Both the position numbers and the translations under genes were made by a program. This document shows positions 21,967-33,239 of a DNA stretch of 64,000 nt, piece by piece (within the stretch, counting starts at the first letter, position 1; each line of letters begins with the position of its first letter). The notes under the pieces were generated by a model, which had not been told where the DNA came from, searched no databases, and saw nothing but the letters and a program-made list of their open reading frames with translations. This DNA comes from Diaporthe sp. PMI_573 (lineage: Eukaryota > Ascomycota > Sordariomycetes > Diaporthales > Diaporthaceae): positions 186,001 through 250,000 of the forward strand of contig JAJTUP010000057.1 of the NCBI GenBank assembly GCA_021399435.1, written 5' to 3'.

Positions 21967-24900
21967 ATGCCAGATTCCCACGGAATCCACGCTGCCCACT
22001 CTCGGAATACAGGCGCATTACCGGACATGGAGGGGCTAGACGGGCAAGCCGCATCAGCGGCCGATGCCATCCATGTTGCAGTAGGCCCGAGTTCAGGGGC
22101 GACGGGGGGTAGGACGACTGCCGCGAAGAAGCAAGGCCCCAAGAGATTCGAGTGCACACAGGACGGATGTAACAAACGCTTCACGCGCCTGGAACACATG
22201 CAGAGACACGCTCTCAACCACTCTGGGGCAGGGGACTTTACCTGCTCGCGGTGTAGTGCTCACTTCAGGCGTTCAGACCTTTTGGGTGAGCCTCGGAACA
22301 ACCCCTGAAGACTACCAAAGTTGGTCTGCAGTTTTAATTGCTTACTATAATACAGAAAGACACATGAATCGTCACCGTCAGAGGGACGAGGAAGCTGGTG
22401 GACCTGGCTTCGGCACTCTCGATACACGCAAGCGCTCCTGGAAAGCTCCGGACGGTTCGGTTGTCTCAAAACGACCCCGGCCTACCGAGCCAGACGGCCC
22501 AGGCCCGTGGGTCGAGTCTGAGTTCGACAACGCCATACAAGTCGTATCACCACCTGTCTCTGATGAAGGACGATACAACCAAAATAGCCACCCCTACAAT
22601 CTTGTTCCAGAGGCAGACGACAATTTTGGTCGTATTGACGCCCTCGATGGTTCCACTGGTGTTCCATCAACATCTGTGTCTTCGTTCTTCCCACAGGCTG
22701 CGTTTGGCTGGGGCGACGAGCCAAGCATCTCCAACACAAGGACGGACTCGTCACAGGGCCATGGGCAACTGGAGTACCACCCCATCTTTCAACCCGATAC
22801 CGCCAGTTCATTCAATATGCCATATACTACTGCATTGGATTACAATTGGCTGTTCAATATAGAGGCAGCTACGGCATCGGGCTTTGGATTGACGAGTGCC
22901 AGAGACTGCATTTCAGAACCAACGCTGTTCAACAGTCCAGAGACTGAAGAGTCGCACAACACTGATATGGCGCCACCTCAACCGGCTCAGAATCCTACGC
23001 CAGAGTCACTCAACAGCGCCTCTTGGCAGAATTGGCGCGAGGAAAAGTCCGATGCCAACACTAGGGATCGGGCACATTCATCGACAGATATGCGAGTGTC
23101 TCCCGGCTCTAGGGAAATACGTCCTCCACCCCAAATACGACCAACAAAGCAGCCCAATGCATCTGTTGGACAGGAACGACGGACTGATGCAGGAAGTCGT
23201 CCAAGGCAGCAACAAGGCGTCGATAGAAGGACACCTAGCAATCACGTAATAGACCCTCTCTCTCTTCAACGACAAAGCCCAAGGAGCACGACAATACGCG
23301 AACGGCCACTGGCAATGCTGCAAAACACAGCCATAACACCGAGGATCGACCAGCAAGTCCTAGATAAACTTCTTGAAGTCATCGAGGCTGCGGAGCCAAA
23401 GATACCGGATACTCCACCCGGTTCTTCAGTGCGAGATCACCCTCTACTTTCCCTCCAGTCTGTTCAAACGTGGCTCGATTTATTCTTCACTCAATTCAAC
23501 ACCACTTACCCCTTGATTCATATGCCCACTTTCAATGCTAGCACCACTGAGCCATTACTACTACTTTCGATTTTATTGCTTGGAGCAACCTATCTTGACA
23601 AGGGTGCTCACCAACTGGCTGTATGCATCCATGATGTTATTCGGCCGAGCATTTTCGCCCACGCGGGTTTTTCCGCCCGGCCGAAACTATGGACTCTACA
23701 AACAATCTTGTTAGTGGAATGCTTCGGGAAGTCGAGGGCCGGTCAGAAGCAGCATGACATGAGCCACCTGTTCCACGGCCTTTTGATCAACCTCATCCGC
23801 AGGTCAGACTGCCAAAGTGTCACCAAGACTCCTGCGCCACAGGACGGTGTCTCCCTTGCTGAGGCTTGGGAGCTGTGGGCAATTGCGGAACAAAAGAAGA
23901 GGCTCGCACTGCTCTGCTTCATGTGGGACACACAGCATGCAGTGTTGTTCTGCCAGAGCCTGTGTATGTCTGCGTTCGAGTTGCGGTGCTCGTTACCGTG
24001 CGCCCAGACCATTTGGGAGGCTCCAGATGCGGAATTGTGGGCGAGATCCTGGCCCGGTTCAGCACGCCAACCATCATCGTCATCACCGGACCCCGTTTCT
24101 CCACCCATGTTCCTCCCGGCACTGAAGTCCTACCTCACCGGTCAACCTGCCGGCGTGGGCAAACAGGGCCTAGATGCTCTCGGCCAGGTCTTAGTGCTTC
24201 ACGGGCTCATGTCCATCGCATGGGACATGCAGAGGCGAGACCAGACCTCTCTCGGCGTCGTGTCCACCACCGGGCCGGCCTCATGGAAAGACCTGCTGAG
24301 CAAAGCATACAGCCGCTGGAAGGACGACTTCGACTCTTACTGCCACGATGCTTCGCTGGCTTCGTCCGAACCAAGCGACGCCTCGGCTTCCCAATGGTCA
24401 GCCTTTGCCGCAGCGTACGGGGCAGTCTACCATGCGGCTCAGGCATTGCTCTACATGGACTTTCTGGACGTACAAATATACGCAGGCGCGCGAGACATCC
24501 TCGGAAGGCCTGTGCAGCAGCAGGACTATGTCCGCTCGTCGCGGGTGGTCAAGCGCTGGGCGTCAAGTAGCGGGGATCGTGCTGCGGCTGCGACTTGGCA
24601 CGGGGCGAGGATGCTCCGTGACCTCATGACAGGCGACGGCAGCTCTGATTCAAGCGGGTCGGGCAAGCCTGTCATGGAGTCTCCTCACTTGACGAGCCTG
24701 TTCCACGTCCCGTGGTGCCTTTACCTGGCCACCTTGAGCTGCTGGGCGTTCCACCATGCCAAGTCGAGTCGCAGAGGACGCTTGGAGGATGAGAACCACT
24801 TCGATGATGTAGATGATGACAGTGATGGTAGCGATGAGATTGTCTGGGACTCCAAGAAGGAGATGCATGACCTGGTCTCAGCCATGACGGGCTCAGTGAG

Positions 24901-25060
24901 AGATGTTATGGCTAGCCATGGTCGAAGACGAACGAATGGTCTGGTATGGGTCGTCGCCGACGCGCTGTCCAAAGTTCGATGGGGCATCGTACACGCTGGA
25001 GTAGTTGTTCTGCGAGGCCTGGTCCCGATGCGATTGATCAATCAGTATGAAGTCATGTAG
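21967..25060 (+). CDS. hxnR: C2H2 zinc-finger transcription factor with fungal_trans domain, HxnR-like
   Basis: Exons 21967-22285 and 22356-25060 give 1007 residues; the only usable in-frame ATG before the fingers is 21967. Two C2H2 fingers are near the N-terminus: C63, C68, H81, H85 and C93, C96, H109, H113; the second is completed across the intron. Helices RLEHMQR and RSDLLER resemble those of Mig1/CreA and predict recognition of 5'-GNG-GGG-3'. A long polar linker (about 120-460) follows. The fungal_trans regulatory domain starts near residue 470 (HPLLSLQSVQTWLDLFFTQF, with TYPLIHMPTF) and fills the C-terminal half. HxnR of A. nidulans has this same two-finger plus fungal_trans layout and is the pathway-specific activator. 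It lies at the cluster edge. Confidence 0.88.
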
Positions 25061-26044
25061 ATACGGTTGCAAGGACCATTTCAAACTAATGATGTCGGGG
25101 AACTTGCTAAGAATATATGTGTACTTTTTCTTGGTTTCCGTAAAATGCCTTTCCTGGCCCTGCATTTACTCCCCTATTTCAGAAGTTCGTGCCAAACAAG
25201 ATGTACCAACCATCATGTCACTTTTCAGATTCCAGCCTCATTTGAACACGAGTTTATTCCGTTTCCTAACACTGACACCGCCCACGAATCGTCTTCGAAA
25301 TGGCCGCCATTAACAGAGACAACGCCCGTGACATACTGTCTAATCTTCTGTCAAAGATATCGGACCCACCCTGGGGATTCCATTAACGAGAGTACCCTAG
25401 GTACCAAGGGCTTCTCAATGCTGATGGTATTTTCAACACCCCTCATCGCCGAGACCGCAACAGTGTTGCCATCAGGGACTTGCCGATCTCTAGTATGCTC
25501 GATGAGGTATTTGAGATATTCGCTGAGCCAAATTGGGGATATGTGTCTTCGTTGCTGTTTGGATAGTGGCGCTACGGCCAGCTCGTGGCGGTCGGGGAAG
25601 CGGCAAAGCATGGTAGAGCCGGCAGCCCAGAAATATGGATATTGGGATTGTCGAGCTCAATCTCCAGCAAGGTGTAAATTATAGTCACTCTTCATATAGA
25701 TTGAGATATTAATATGAGGCATCCGTCGCATAAGCGCTCAAGGCTGAATCGCCAGGAAAAGTGCCACACACAAATCGCTCATCTCAGTTGCCACCTGATC
25801 CTGGAATAGTGCTGGACCAAGCTGGGTTTAGGGGAATGAATTCCAGATTTTGAATGCGGCGAATGCACTAGGTCCACAAACCTCGGGTGGTTGAGCGAAA
25901 AGGGCCAAGTCACACCCGACAGGTTGTCTTTGTTCAACGTCGCCGGAACGAGACCCCCTATATGTGCCCTCAATCCCACGGTTTCTGTAAACACTGGATG
26001 CTTCAATTTTAACCGCAAAATCCAGGTTCCCATCTGCGGAGAAA
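25061..26044. other. Gene-poor spacer
   Basis: No supported gene. An 86-codon minus-strand frame (25351-25611) has a protein-like composition but no start context, introns or motif that I recognise; it may be a gene remnant. Confidence 0.4.
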
Positions 26045-26619
26045 ATGCTCTCTATCTGGCGTTACGTGTTGGACTCACTTGACGACTTTGTATTATTTGC
26101 GGAGGAGGATATATTATCGGCCCTCGCAATTGTATATTTGGTCCTTGCCTTGATATTTGCTCATCTTTGGGCCGGTTGGATTACATCTCTGCAGCAGGAC
26201 GCATTCCCGAACCTGCGGAATCAGTTCAATGCAACGAGTCCTGTCAGAAAGTTGCCGGCGAAGTCCTCGGAAACCGTCGCCCAGCCCCCGCCTGTCGGGC
26301 TAGGTATTTTCAACACATGGCCGGAGGGAAATCGCCCTGAATTCTCTTCCCTCGTTGACTTGGTATCCAATCGATCACAGATTTACCGAGACGCACCAAT
26401 GGAATCCCCGAAAGAACACTACATTATACCAAATACCAGAAATTTCCATGGATGGACCGTGGCAAGCCCGCCAGTACCGTACAGGAGCTATGTCTCCTTT
26501 TATGCGTCCAGCGGCCCCAGTCAGAGAGGTGAGTTGTCATCTTGCCAACTTCCTTGACTTATGTTTGGCATATGGATACAGACATTGGCATGCTAACTTC
26601 CAAGCCACGTCAGGCGTGA
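26045..26619 (+). CDS. Small hypothetical protein with one membrane segment
   Basis: Exon 1 26045-26528 and exon 2 26582-26619 (53-nt intron, GTGAGT to ACAG) would give 173 residues. The only visible feature is a hydrophobic stretch near residues 23-45 (ILSALAIVYLVLALIFAHLW) followed by a polar, Pro-rich tail. No family recognised. The splice signals are good but the model rests on one frame, and a non-coding explanation is possible. Confidence 0.3.
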
Positions 26620-27321
26620 CTACTTTCCGCTCGGATGGGCTTGGCCGGGGACGTCCCGCATATGAGGTCCTCCCGACACGTCAGCATGGTAAATTGCTCA
26701 TTCCAAAATGTGCGCATCGACTTCTAACCGTTCACTTATATGTAGACATTCTTTTGTCGTAGATCTCTACAAGGCAAGCCGCATATGCCAAAATAGATCT
26801 CGAGCCAAAGTTCACCATAATCCGAAGTAAATCATGCCGCATTGCAAGCGCAACTCATCGAGGATCAGGCAAAGGCCAAGTAGGACCAAATCAGGGCCCG
26901 AGAAGCCTGGGTTAAAGCGGATATCAATCGGATGAACGGCCGACTCAGAATAGTTGGGCCATGCATAGATGCGCAATGCAGAGAAATGCGGCGCGTGGAA
27001 CAGGGAATGCGAGAAATGGGTCGGGATATGGAGGGGTTACACTGGGACATGTATAACACGGTTCAAGACATATGGTTTTGAGCACCTCGAAAAGATATTG
27101 CTGGCTAGATAAGGTAATCAGGAATTAAAATGGTAATTACCGATTGAGAAAATTCGTAATTTTGTGCATCCAGTCCAATTAACGCTGACAAAAGCCCATG
27201 ATACTATCACTCTACGTTGTGTGACCCAATGAACATGAGTGTACATCATTTGTATTGTGAGGAAATGAGTAGAGATATCTTTACTTATGCTAAACCCTTA
27301 GGATTCCGATCCTCGTTTCTC
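26620..27321. other. Spacer, no gene seen
   Basis: AT-rich towards 27100-27200. Only short overlapping frames; nothing with a recognisable domain. Confidence 0.45.
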
Positions 27322-28585
27322 TTACAGGTCACTTGGCAGCTTGGAGGCCTTGGCTGCGGGATCACGTCGACCAGCGACTCCCTGACCTTCCCTCTCAGGC
27401 TTAGAGTCCAGAGGCTTGTCGATGCCCAAGCGATGAGCCGTGGTGTAAGTCGCGATTCCCCCGTCCGGGTCGGCCTCCGTGATAAGCTCCTTCCTGCGGG
27501 TGTCAACCAGCAAGCGGATGAGGTCAGGTCGCATGTAGTGGCCGGCGAAATCGGCGATGACCTTGGTGAGGTGTGTCTCGTTCAGGTCAATGTCCACAAA
27601 TAGCAGGCCATCGAAGTCCTTGTCAGGCTTGACGACCAGGCTACCATCGGGCCGGTAGATACGGGCGTGTCCGTTGTATGGGGTAGGGTCGGTCTCGGGC
27701 TCGACGCCCTCGGGTGTGGTCTTCTTCAGGCCCTCCACGCTGAGGCGCTGGAATGGGGCGAGGGTCCAGGTTCCGGTCTCGTAGGCATACGCCGGTGTGA
27801 CTAAGTCGGCAGCGGTGTCGGCGTAGTTGGTTGCAGGGTCTGGATAGACCTGGCGCTCGACACCCGGGTAGACTGGCCAAGCGGCGATGTGGATCTGCTC
27901 TCCCTCTGAGACGTTCAGGGCCTTGAGGAAGGGGTTCATGTTCTCCCAGCAGTTGAGCTGGCCCAGTCTCCCGAGCTCTGTCTCGGTGACGGACTTGAAG
28001 GTGTCGCCGGAGCCATCACCGTAGACGAGCTTCTCGACGTGGGTGGGCTTGATCTTGCGGCGGTGGTTGATGATGTTCCCCTCCGGGTCAATAAGGGTCT
28101 GGGCGAGGTAGCACGTGGCATGGTCGATCTCGGAGAAGCCAAGCGAGACGTAGATCTGGTTGTCGCGGGCGGCTCGGCGGATGCGGCGCATTTCCTCCGA
28201 GTCGACGGGAAGGGAGTTCTCCCTGTACTTCTTCAGCATGGGGAGTGATTGGAGGTAGTTGACCTTCCACATCCAGTATGGATAGCCCGGAATCCCTGCC
28301 AATGGATTAGTACCTGATATTGAGACACGACTGCGCTATTCGCAGAAGGAGTTGACGGCATGATGTGTTAGGTTTTACTCACAGACTTCGGGGAAAGCAA
28401 CCAGCTTGCAGCCTGCTTGCCCAGCTTCGTTGATGAAGTTGATAGTCTTCTGGACACAAGCCTCGAGATCGAACCACTGTGACGTGTTAGAAAGAGTGAT
28501 TGAGATACATCGAAGGTGCGTAATGAACGCGACTCACTCCTGGCTCCGAGGTAACAGCCGCCGCCTTGTACTTGGTGATAGGCAT
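27322..28585 (-). CDS. Nitrilase
   Basis: Exons 28538-28585, 28383-28476 and 27322-28295 (introns of 61 and 87 nt) give 371 residues. The catalytic triad is visible: Glu46 in AFPEVWIPGYP (formed across intron 2), Lys in [13 protein letters not shown] (128-130) and the nucleophile Cys163 in LNCWENMNP. Length and motifs fit the nitrilase branch (R-CN to R-COOH plus ammonia); cyanide hydratases share the fold, so nitrile versus cyanide substrate is not settled. It lies 2.3 kb beyond hxnR, with no clear copy of the cluster motif in its upstream region (only TGTGGGGGTT at about 28752). Inference: it could release nicotinate from 3-cyanopyridine, but it may be independent of the cluster. Confidence 0.88.
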
Positions 28586-30409
28586 CTTCAGTGCGAGGTG
28601 TCTTTTAGACTTGGGAGTAATGAGTTGTTTGGCCTGGGTGAAACTTTCTATGAAGTCTTTGTAGATTGATGATGCTCCTTCAAAATAGAATAACTTTTCT
28701 TCATGAGGACCTCGTGTTTATATATCTGCTCGTCCGGCGTTTCGCAGATACTGTGGGGGTTCGCAAACGTCATGGTCTCACGAGTTGAACTCCGCGTCCA
28801 TTGGGTCACCATCTGGGCAGCAAACATCGGGCTCTGGTACTGAGAATCCCGAACATGATTCCGCACCATGAAATCAGGAGTTTGATCGAAACGCGGCCTC
28901 TATGCATCTGAAATCTTTTCGGGACTGAGCCTTCCGCTATCAGGCCACCCTGCATGGGTTTATCTGCCCATTGACAGAAAATCAATGGAGACGTACTTGT
29001 GTCCTACAGCGATTTCCCACACCTGCAGCTGTGCGCCACACACCCACTTTGTACTCGTCACCGGAGTGGACTAGAAGTCCCATGCCGACTAAGTTTGGTT
29101 GCACAAGATACTAGTACGACTGGCCATTCACGTACCCTGAGCAAGTATGGGACGTTTCTCAAACATGCCTAATTACTCCTGTGTTTGTGCCGCAACATTT
29201 CTTCGCCCAGACGGTGAACGACATCTGTGAGACACGCCACGACTGGATTAAAAATTGATTCCACATTTATCCCGGATTCCGGGTCCGGCCGATGGGAGCA
29301 ATCATGCCATGAACTTCTTCTCGGACCGGTGCTGACTCGGCAAGTTCGGCCCCACGTCCGGTCTTTGTGTTCAAATCCCGGCCGTACAAGCCCGATCAAA
29401 TGCCGCCTGTGCCCACATATTTGCGTGTCGCCAAAAAGCCAGGAATAGCCGCCAGAAAAACCGCCCTTGCCTCGAATGACAAGTGCCCAGAGATAGAGAT
29501 TGTTTTTCTGTGAGGGCCAGCCAACCGGCGCGAGGAGTTACCCGCTGAGGCTGTCGAGGTGTCGACCGGGGTGCATGCAGATGTGCTTTGCCCTCTGAAA
29601 TGCACGTCAGACGATGGACGGTTGGCAACTGGGCAGCAAGCAAATTTGATCCCCACCGTGGCAACTGCATGTGGATTGGCCTTTCGTGAAAGACCGGTAC
29701 CCCATGCGGACACCATCCAGCCAAGTCCTCATCCCGCTGGTGCAGTGCCCCTCATCTCTAAACTTGATAGACTCGACATAATCAACATCGTTTTGGATCA
29801 GCGGGAACCAGTTGCTCATTCGAGGTCTCTCGTACAAAGCCATGATACCACCGAAAATACCTGGCCTCTTAAATTCAAGCCCTTCCATATCCTCAGCATC
29901 GCATTATCACGGAAACATTGCGATGTATTCATTGACCGGTTCTCGGGAGGTGAAGGAGGTCCACCCAGATGCGGATTGTGTTCCCTCTCATAGCAGGTAC
30001 TTTCTTACTGCAACCATGCAACTAATATTCAAATTCCTTTCAGATTCATTTAGATAAGTACACGCTAAAGTTGGCCGTCTGCGGGTAGAAGAATCATTCT
30101 GCGTGTTTTGGGCAAGGGAAGGTGAGTGTGCTTTGATTAAGGATTCCGCACATGATGTTGAACTTTGTGCTTCGTAGCTGCTCAAGTGCACAGTTTGCAC
30201 ACTGTAGATCTAGTGCTCCAAGAAAGGTTACTGATGCGTTGGATCCATGCTGCCACATTCTGGTACGTATCTATCTCTAAATGGTCGTGCACATTCTATT
30301 CCTCCAGCTGTCAGGATCTCCCTCCATGACGTTCTTCCGCCCCGCTCTTCAGTCACGACTGTTCATCAAGAAATCCACCGATGCTTGCCTGGCTCATAGC
30401 TCCTCACTG
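28586..30409. other. Long gene-poor spacer
   Basis: Contains the nitrilase promoter. No supported gene in about 1.8 kb. A minus-strand 93-codon frame at 29607-29888 looks protein-like but is broken by a stop upstream and has no recognised motif. Confidence 0.4.
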
Positions 30410-31835
30410 CTAAGGCTTGCAGATGCTGCGCGCATTGTTCTTCTTGCTCTCAATGTTCCTCCCGCTGATGTTTCCCCTGGTCTCGACATTCGTCCTGCGT
30501 TCAACATCCTTCTTGATGCCAACATTCGTCCTCCTGTCAATCTTCTTCTTGCTTTCAACAGTCTTCCTGCTGACAACCTTCATCTCGCTTTCAACAGTCT
30601 TCGTGCTTCCAATAGTCTTCCTGCTGCCAATATTCTTCTCGCTTTGGGCGTTCTTCTCCTCCTCGGCAATCTTCTTTCGGGCAAGGATGTGCTGTTCAAT
30701 TTCGACTACACAAGGCGTTGTAGGTTGGTTAATATAAGGGAATGCGGTCTTTCGTCGTAGTCCCATGGTATTCATGTAATCGTTAAACTTCATCGTTTTT
30801 AATGGTTTCAAGGTCGATGTTTCTGGCGTGGCCTTCTCAATTTCAATAACGCAGGCGAACAAGCCGCCCTCGTCGAGCATGAATGTATTCAAGACCGTTT
30901 CCTGGGGGTCATTGATTTCGAGATTTTTGAGACTGTGTCGGTTGAGTAGGGAGTGCGTCACTCGAACTATGCAATCGCTGTTGTTCAGCCGGGGTAGCCC
31001 TTCCTGCAGGTCCTTCACCCGCTTTTCCAACTGATGATTCTTGCCAGTCTGGTCTTCCACTTCCATCCAATTGCAAATCTCTTTTGACCCAGCCGGTGGT
31101 GGCTTCTTAGCCCCACAGATATATTCATTGAACAGGATGTCTGCGCTATTCCCTGTCTCTTGTTCGCGGAGCTCCATCACGATGTGGCTGTTATCGAGTT
31201 TGATGCCAACGCCTCTCAGTCCTAACTTGAACGTCTGCGTGGTCCGATAGAGAGGGCTGATGTAGGCCGTCGTCGGCATGGGAAACTTGTGTTTCTTGAG
31301 CTTGTGGAAAAGCTCATTAGCGTCTCTGGCTTGTTTCTTACCCATCTCAGTCAGAGGCGGGTCGATGTTGCAGTATTGATTATCATCTTCGTATACAAAG
31401 ACATCTTGCTTCCTTATTTCAGTACCCTAGACAAGTAAGCATTTATTCAGGGCGTGGCAGCCTCGGAATTCTTTGTACCTTGGCCCATTTCTCGGTTCCC
31501 ACCACCTCCTTCCATGCGTTGTGGTCTGCCTTTCCATGCCGCAGGTCATAGACGAGCACGCGGCGTCTATCACGGCTTTTCACATTGAAATCCTTAATGT
31601 CTGCATAGATGCGATGCCCCCAATAGGGAAACTCATCCTTTTCTGCTTGGGTGGCGGTCACTGGCGGTTCCAGCCACCGCGGGTTCAACCCGAGGCTATG
31701 TGGATACACCAGAGTTCTGTTTCCATTAGCATTTGGCCTTGTCTCAAATTTGTTGTAGGGCCTATTCGACGGTCCTCCTTTGAGTGTGACGACCGTCTCG
31801 TCGCGCTTTTGAACTTTTTGGGACGCTGCCGCCAT
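30410..31835 (-). CDS. Histidine phosphatase superfamily protein with hexapeptide-repeat tail
   Basis: Exon 1 31479-31835 and exon 2 30410-31426 (52-nt intron) give 457 residues; start MAAASQKVQKRD. The phosphoglycerate mutase-like core has the RHG motif at residues 99-101 (YDLRHGKADHN), DPPLTEMGKKQA formed just after the intron, SPLYRTTQTF, and a second His in VTHSLLNRH. These are the expected catalytic landmarks of branch 1, although the substrate is unknown. The last 70 or so residues are a run of about twelve degenerate six-residue units (SRKTIG, STKTVE, SRKTVE, RRTNVE and similar) that is very basic. In other fungi such proteins are ordinary cytosolic phosphatases; the repeat tail looks lineage-specific. 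Confidence 0.7.
30440..30665 (-). repeat. 18-bp coding minisatellite
   Basis: Degenerate 18-bp tandem units encoding the six-residue repeat of the phosphatase-like gene. Several units share the core CTTTCAACAGTCTTC on the plus strand. The period keeps all six frames largely open, which explains the spurious long frames on the other strand. Confidence 0.7.
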
Positions 31836-33239
31836 GATAATTGTTAGGGTCAAACAGATGAATGTATCAATGAATTTCGTCTCCGGAAAGGATTGTCAGA
31901 ACTAGGAAGCTATCTGGAAGATGCCACTTGAGACACGCCCAGGTATTTCAATGAACCACTGGTGTGTACTCTTTATACGGTTCGGTATTGAGAGAATCGT
32001 TTGAATATTCAGGAAATCATAGATTTGATATAAATAGGCACCGGCCGCGGTCTGGTCTGGTCTCTATGGGTTGGCCGCGGGCTTTCGTGGTCCTGCAGGT
32101 CGGTCGGATCAACCAACACACGGTGCCGGGCAGGCTAGAGGAAGCCAACACTCGTTTCAGGGCATCTGATTGGACGCCGGTCTTGCACGCTTGTTCCAGA
32201 CATTGGTCGCACAAATGGGTGCGTTGCATCGTTCAGACTACCTAATGATTCGAATTATCTTGTTGGTGACCAAATTGCTGGCCGATGAAGGCTTCCAGCG
32301 TGGTACACATGGGCTTCCTTTGACTTCCACATTTGCCTGCGTATCTACGGCTTTCAGCTGGCCGGCGTCTGTGGTATCATCCGATCGACTATAGCCTTAC
32401 AATGAAGTCTATAGGAAATTCGGTAGAATCCGGAATTGTCTCTGTTCGTAACGCACCCTTTAGGCTCGTATGCCTCCATCATCCTTCAATGCGTAATAAC
32501 TGGCACAGACCACGATCTTCTCACTGATGAGACTAAGTCAATATCCAATGTGACCATTGACCTTTGCAACGGCATGGTTATATTGGAGAGGCTTCACAGC
32601 CTCATGACGCGTTTCACCAATGCTAATGGGATCCCAGTGGTACTCTTCTGGTGCGAGTAGCAAGCAGCGGACCTTGGACTGAAAACCGTGACCGGTTTGG
32701 GAAGTGTGTCGCTCCTTGCTCACTCCGAGACAGCGCAATTGGCTGGAACGTGTTGAATGGATCCCGAGGACTAATAGAATAGACTTACTGTGGGAGCCTT
32801 CGTTGGACAGGCCAGCCTTCGCGATAACAGATGTAGAGGCTAGGTGGTTTCGTTTTTAATCCGTGTTATTCGTCCTCTTGCAAACCAGTGCGTATATCCT
32901 TACAATGCTAAGACGCTATTGGACTATTTCAAGATCAGAACTCCAGGACGCGTGCCTTATATCTGTGCCGTTCACAAAGATCCCAACTTCTATTTGTAAG
33001 CGTTAAGTCTACTGAAAGTAATTTCAGTTGGGAGTTAAATGGTCCTCGAGGTATTGTGCTTCTACTAGACTTCAATTCCATGCTTTGCCAGTGTGGCAGA
33101 GCACCTTGGGTTTCAATATCATTTCCAGGGTTTTCAGATTAAAAATGTTATCAATATCTACATTCATAAAGGTTTCATTGCTACTCATGTGTATCTTCAT
33201 GTACGATGGAAAGACTTTATTTCATCCTTCATCGAAACC
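31836..33239. other. Gene-poor spacer with one SINE-like fragment
   Basis: No gene recognised. Contains the 5' end of the SINE-like repeat at 32844-32866. Confidence 0.45.
32844..32866 (+). repeat. SINE-like element, 5' fragment (copy A)
   Basis: Twenty-three bases from GTGGTTTCG to ATCCGTGT are identical to the 5' end of copy C at 51029-51133. The following sequence is unrelated, so this is a 3'-truncated fragment or a chance survival of the head. Confidence 0.4.

Noticed and set aside
22398..24629. Several plus- and minus-strand frames of 60-230 codons inside the regulator gene
   Set aside because: They overlap the long coding exon with the fungal_trans domain and have no motifs of their own.
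30281..30760. Plus-strand hydrophobic frames opposite the hexapeptide repeat
   Set aside because: An 18-bp repeat without stops keeps all frames open; the minus-strand frame continues into a recognised phosphatase core.
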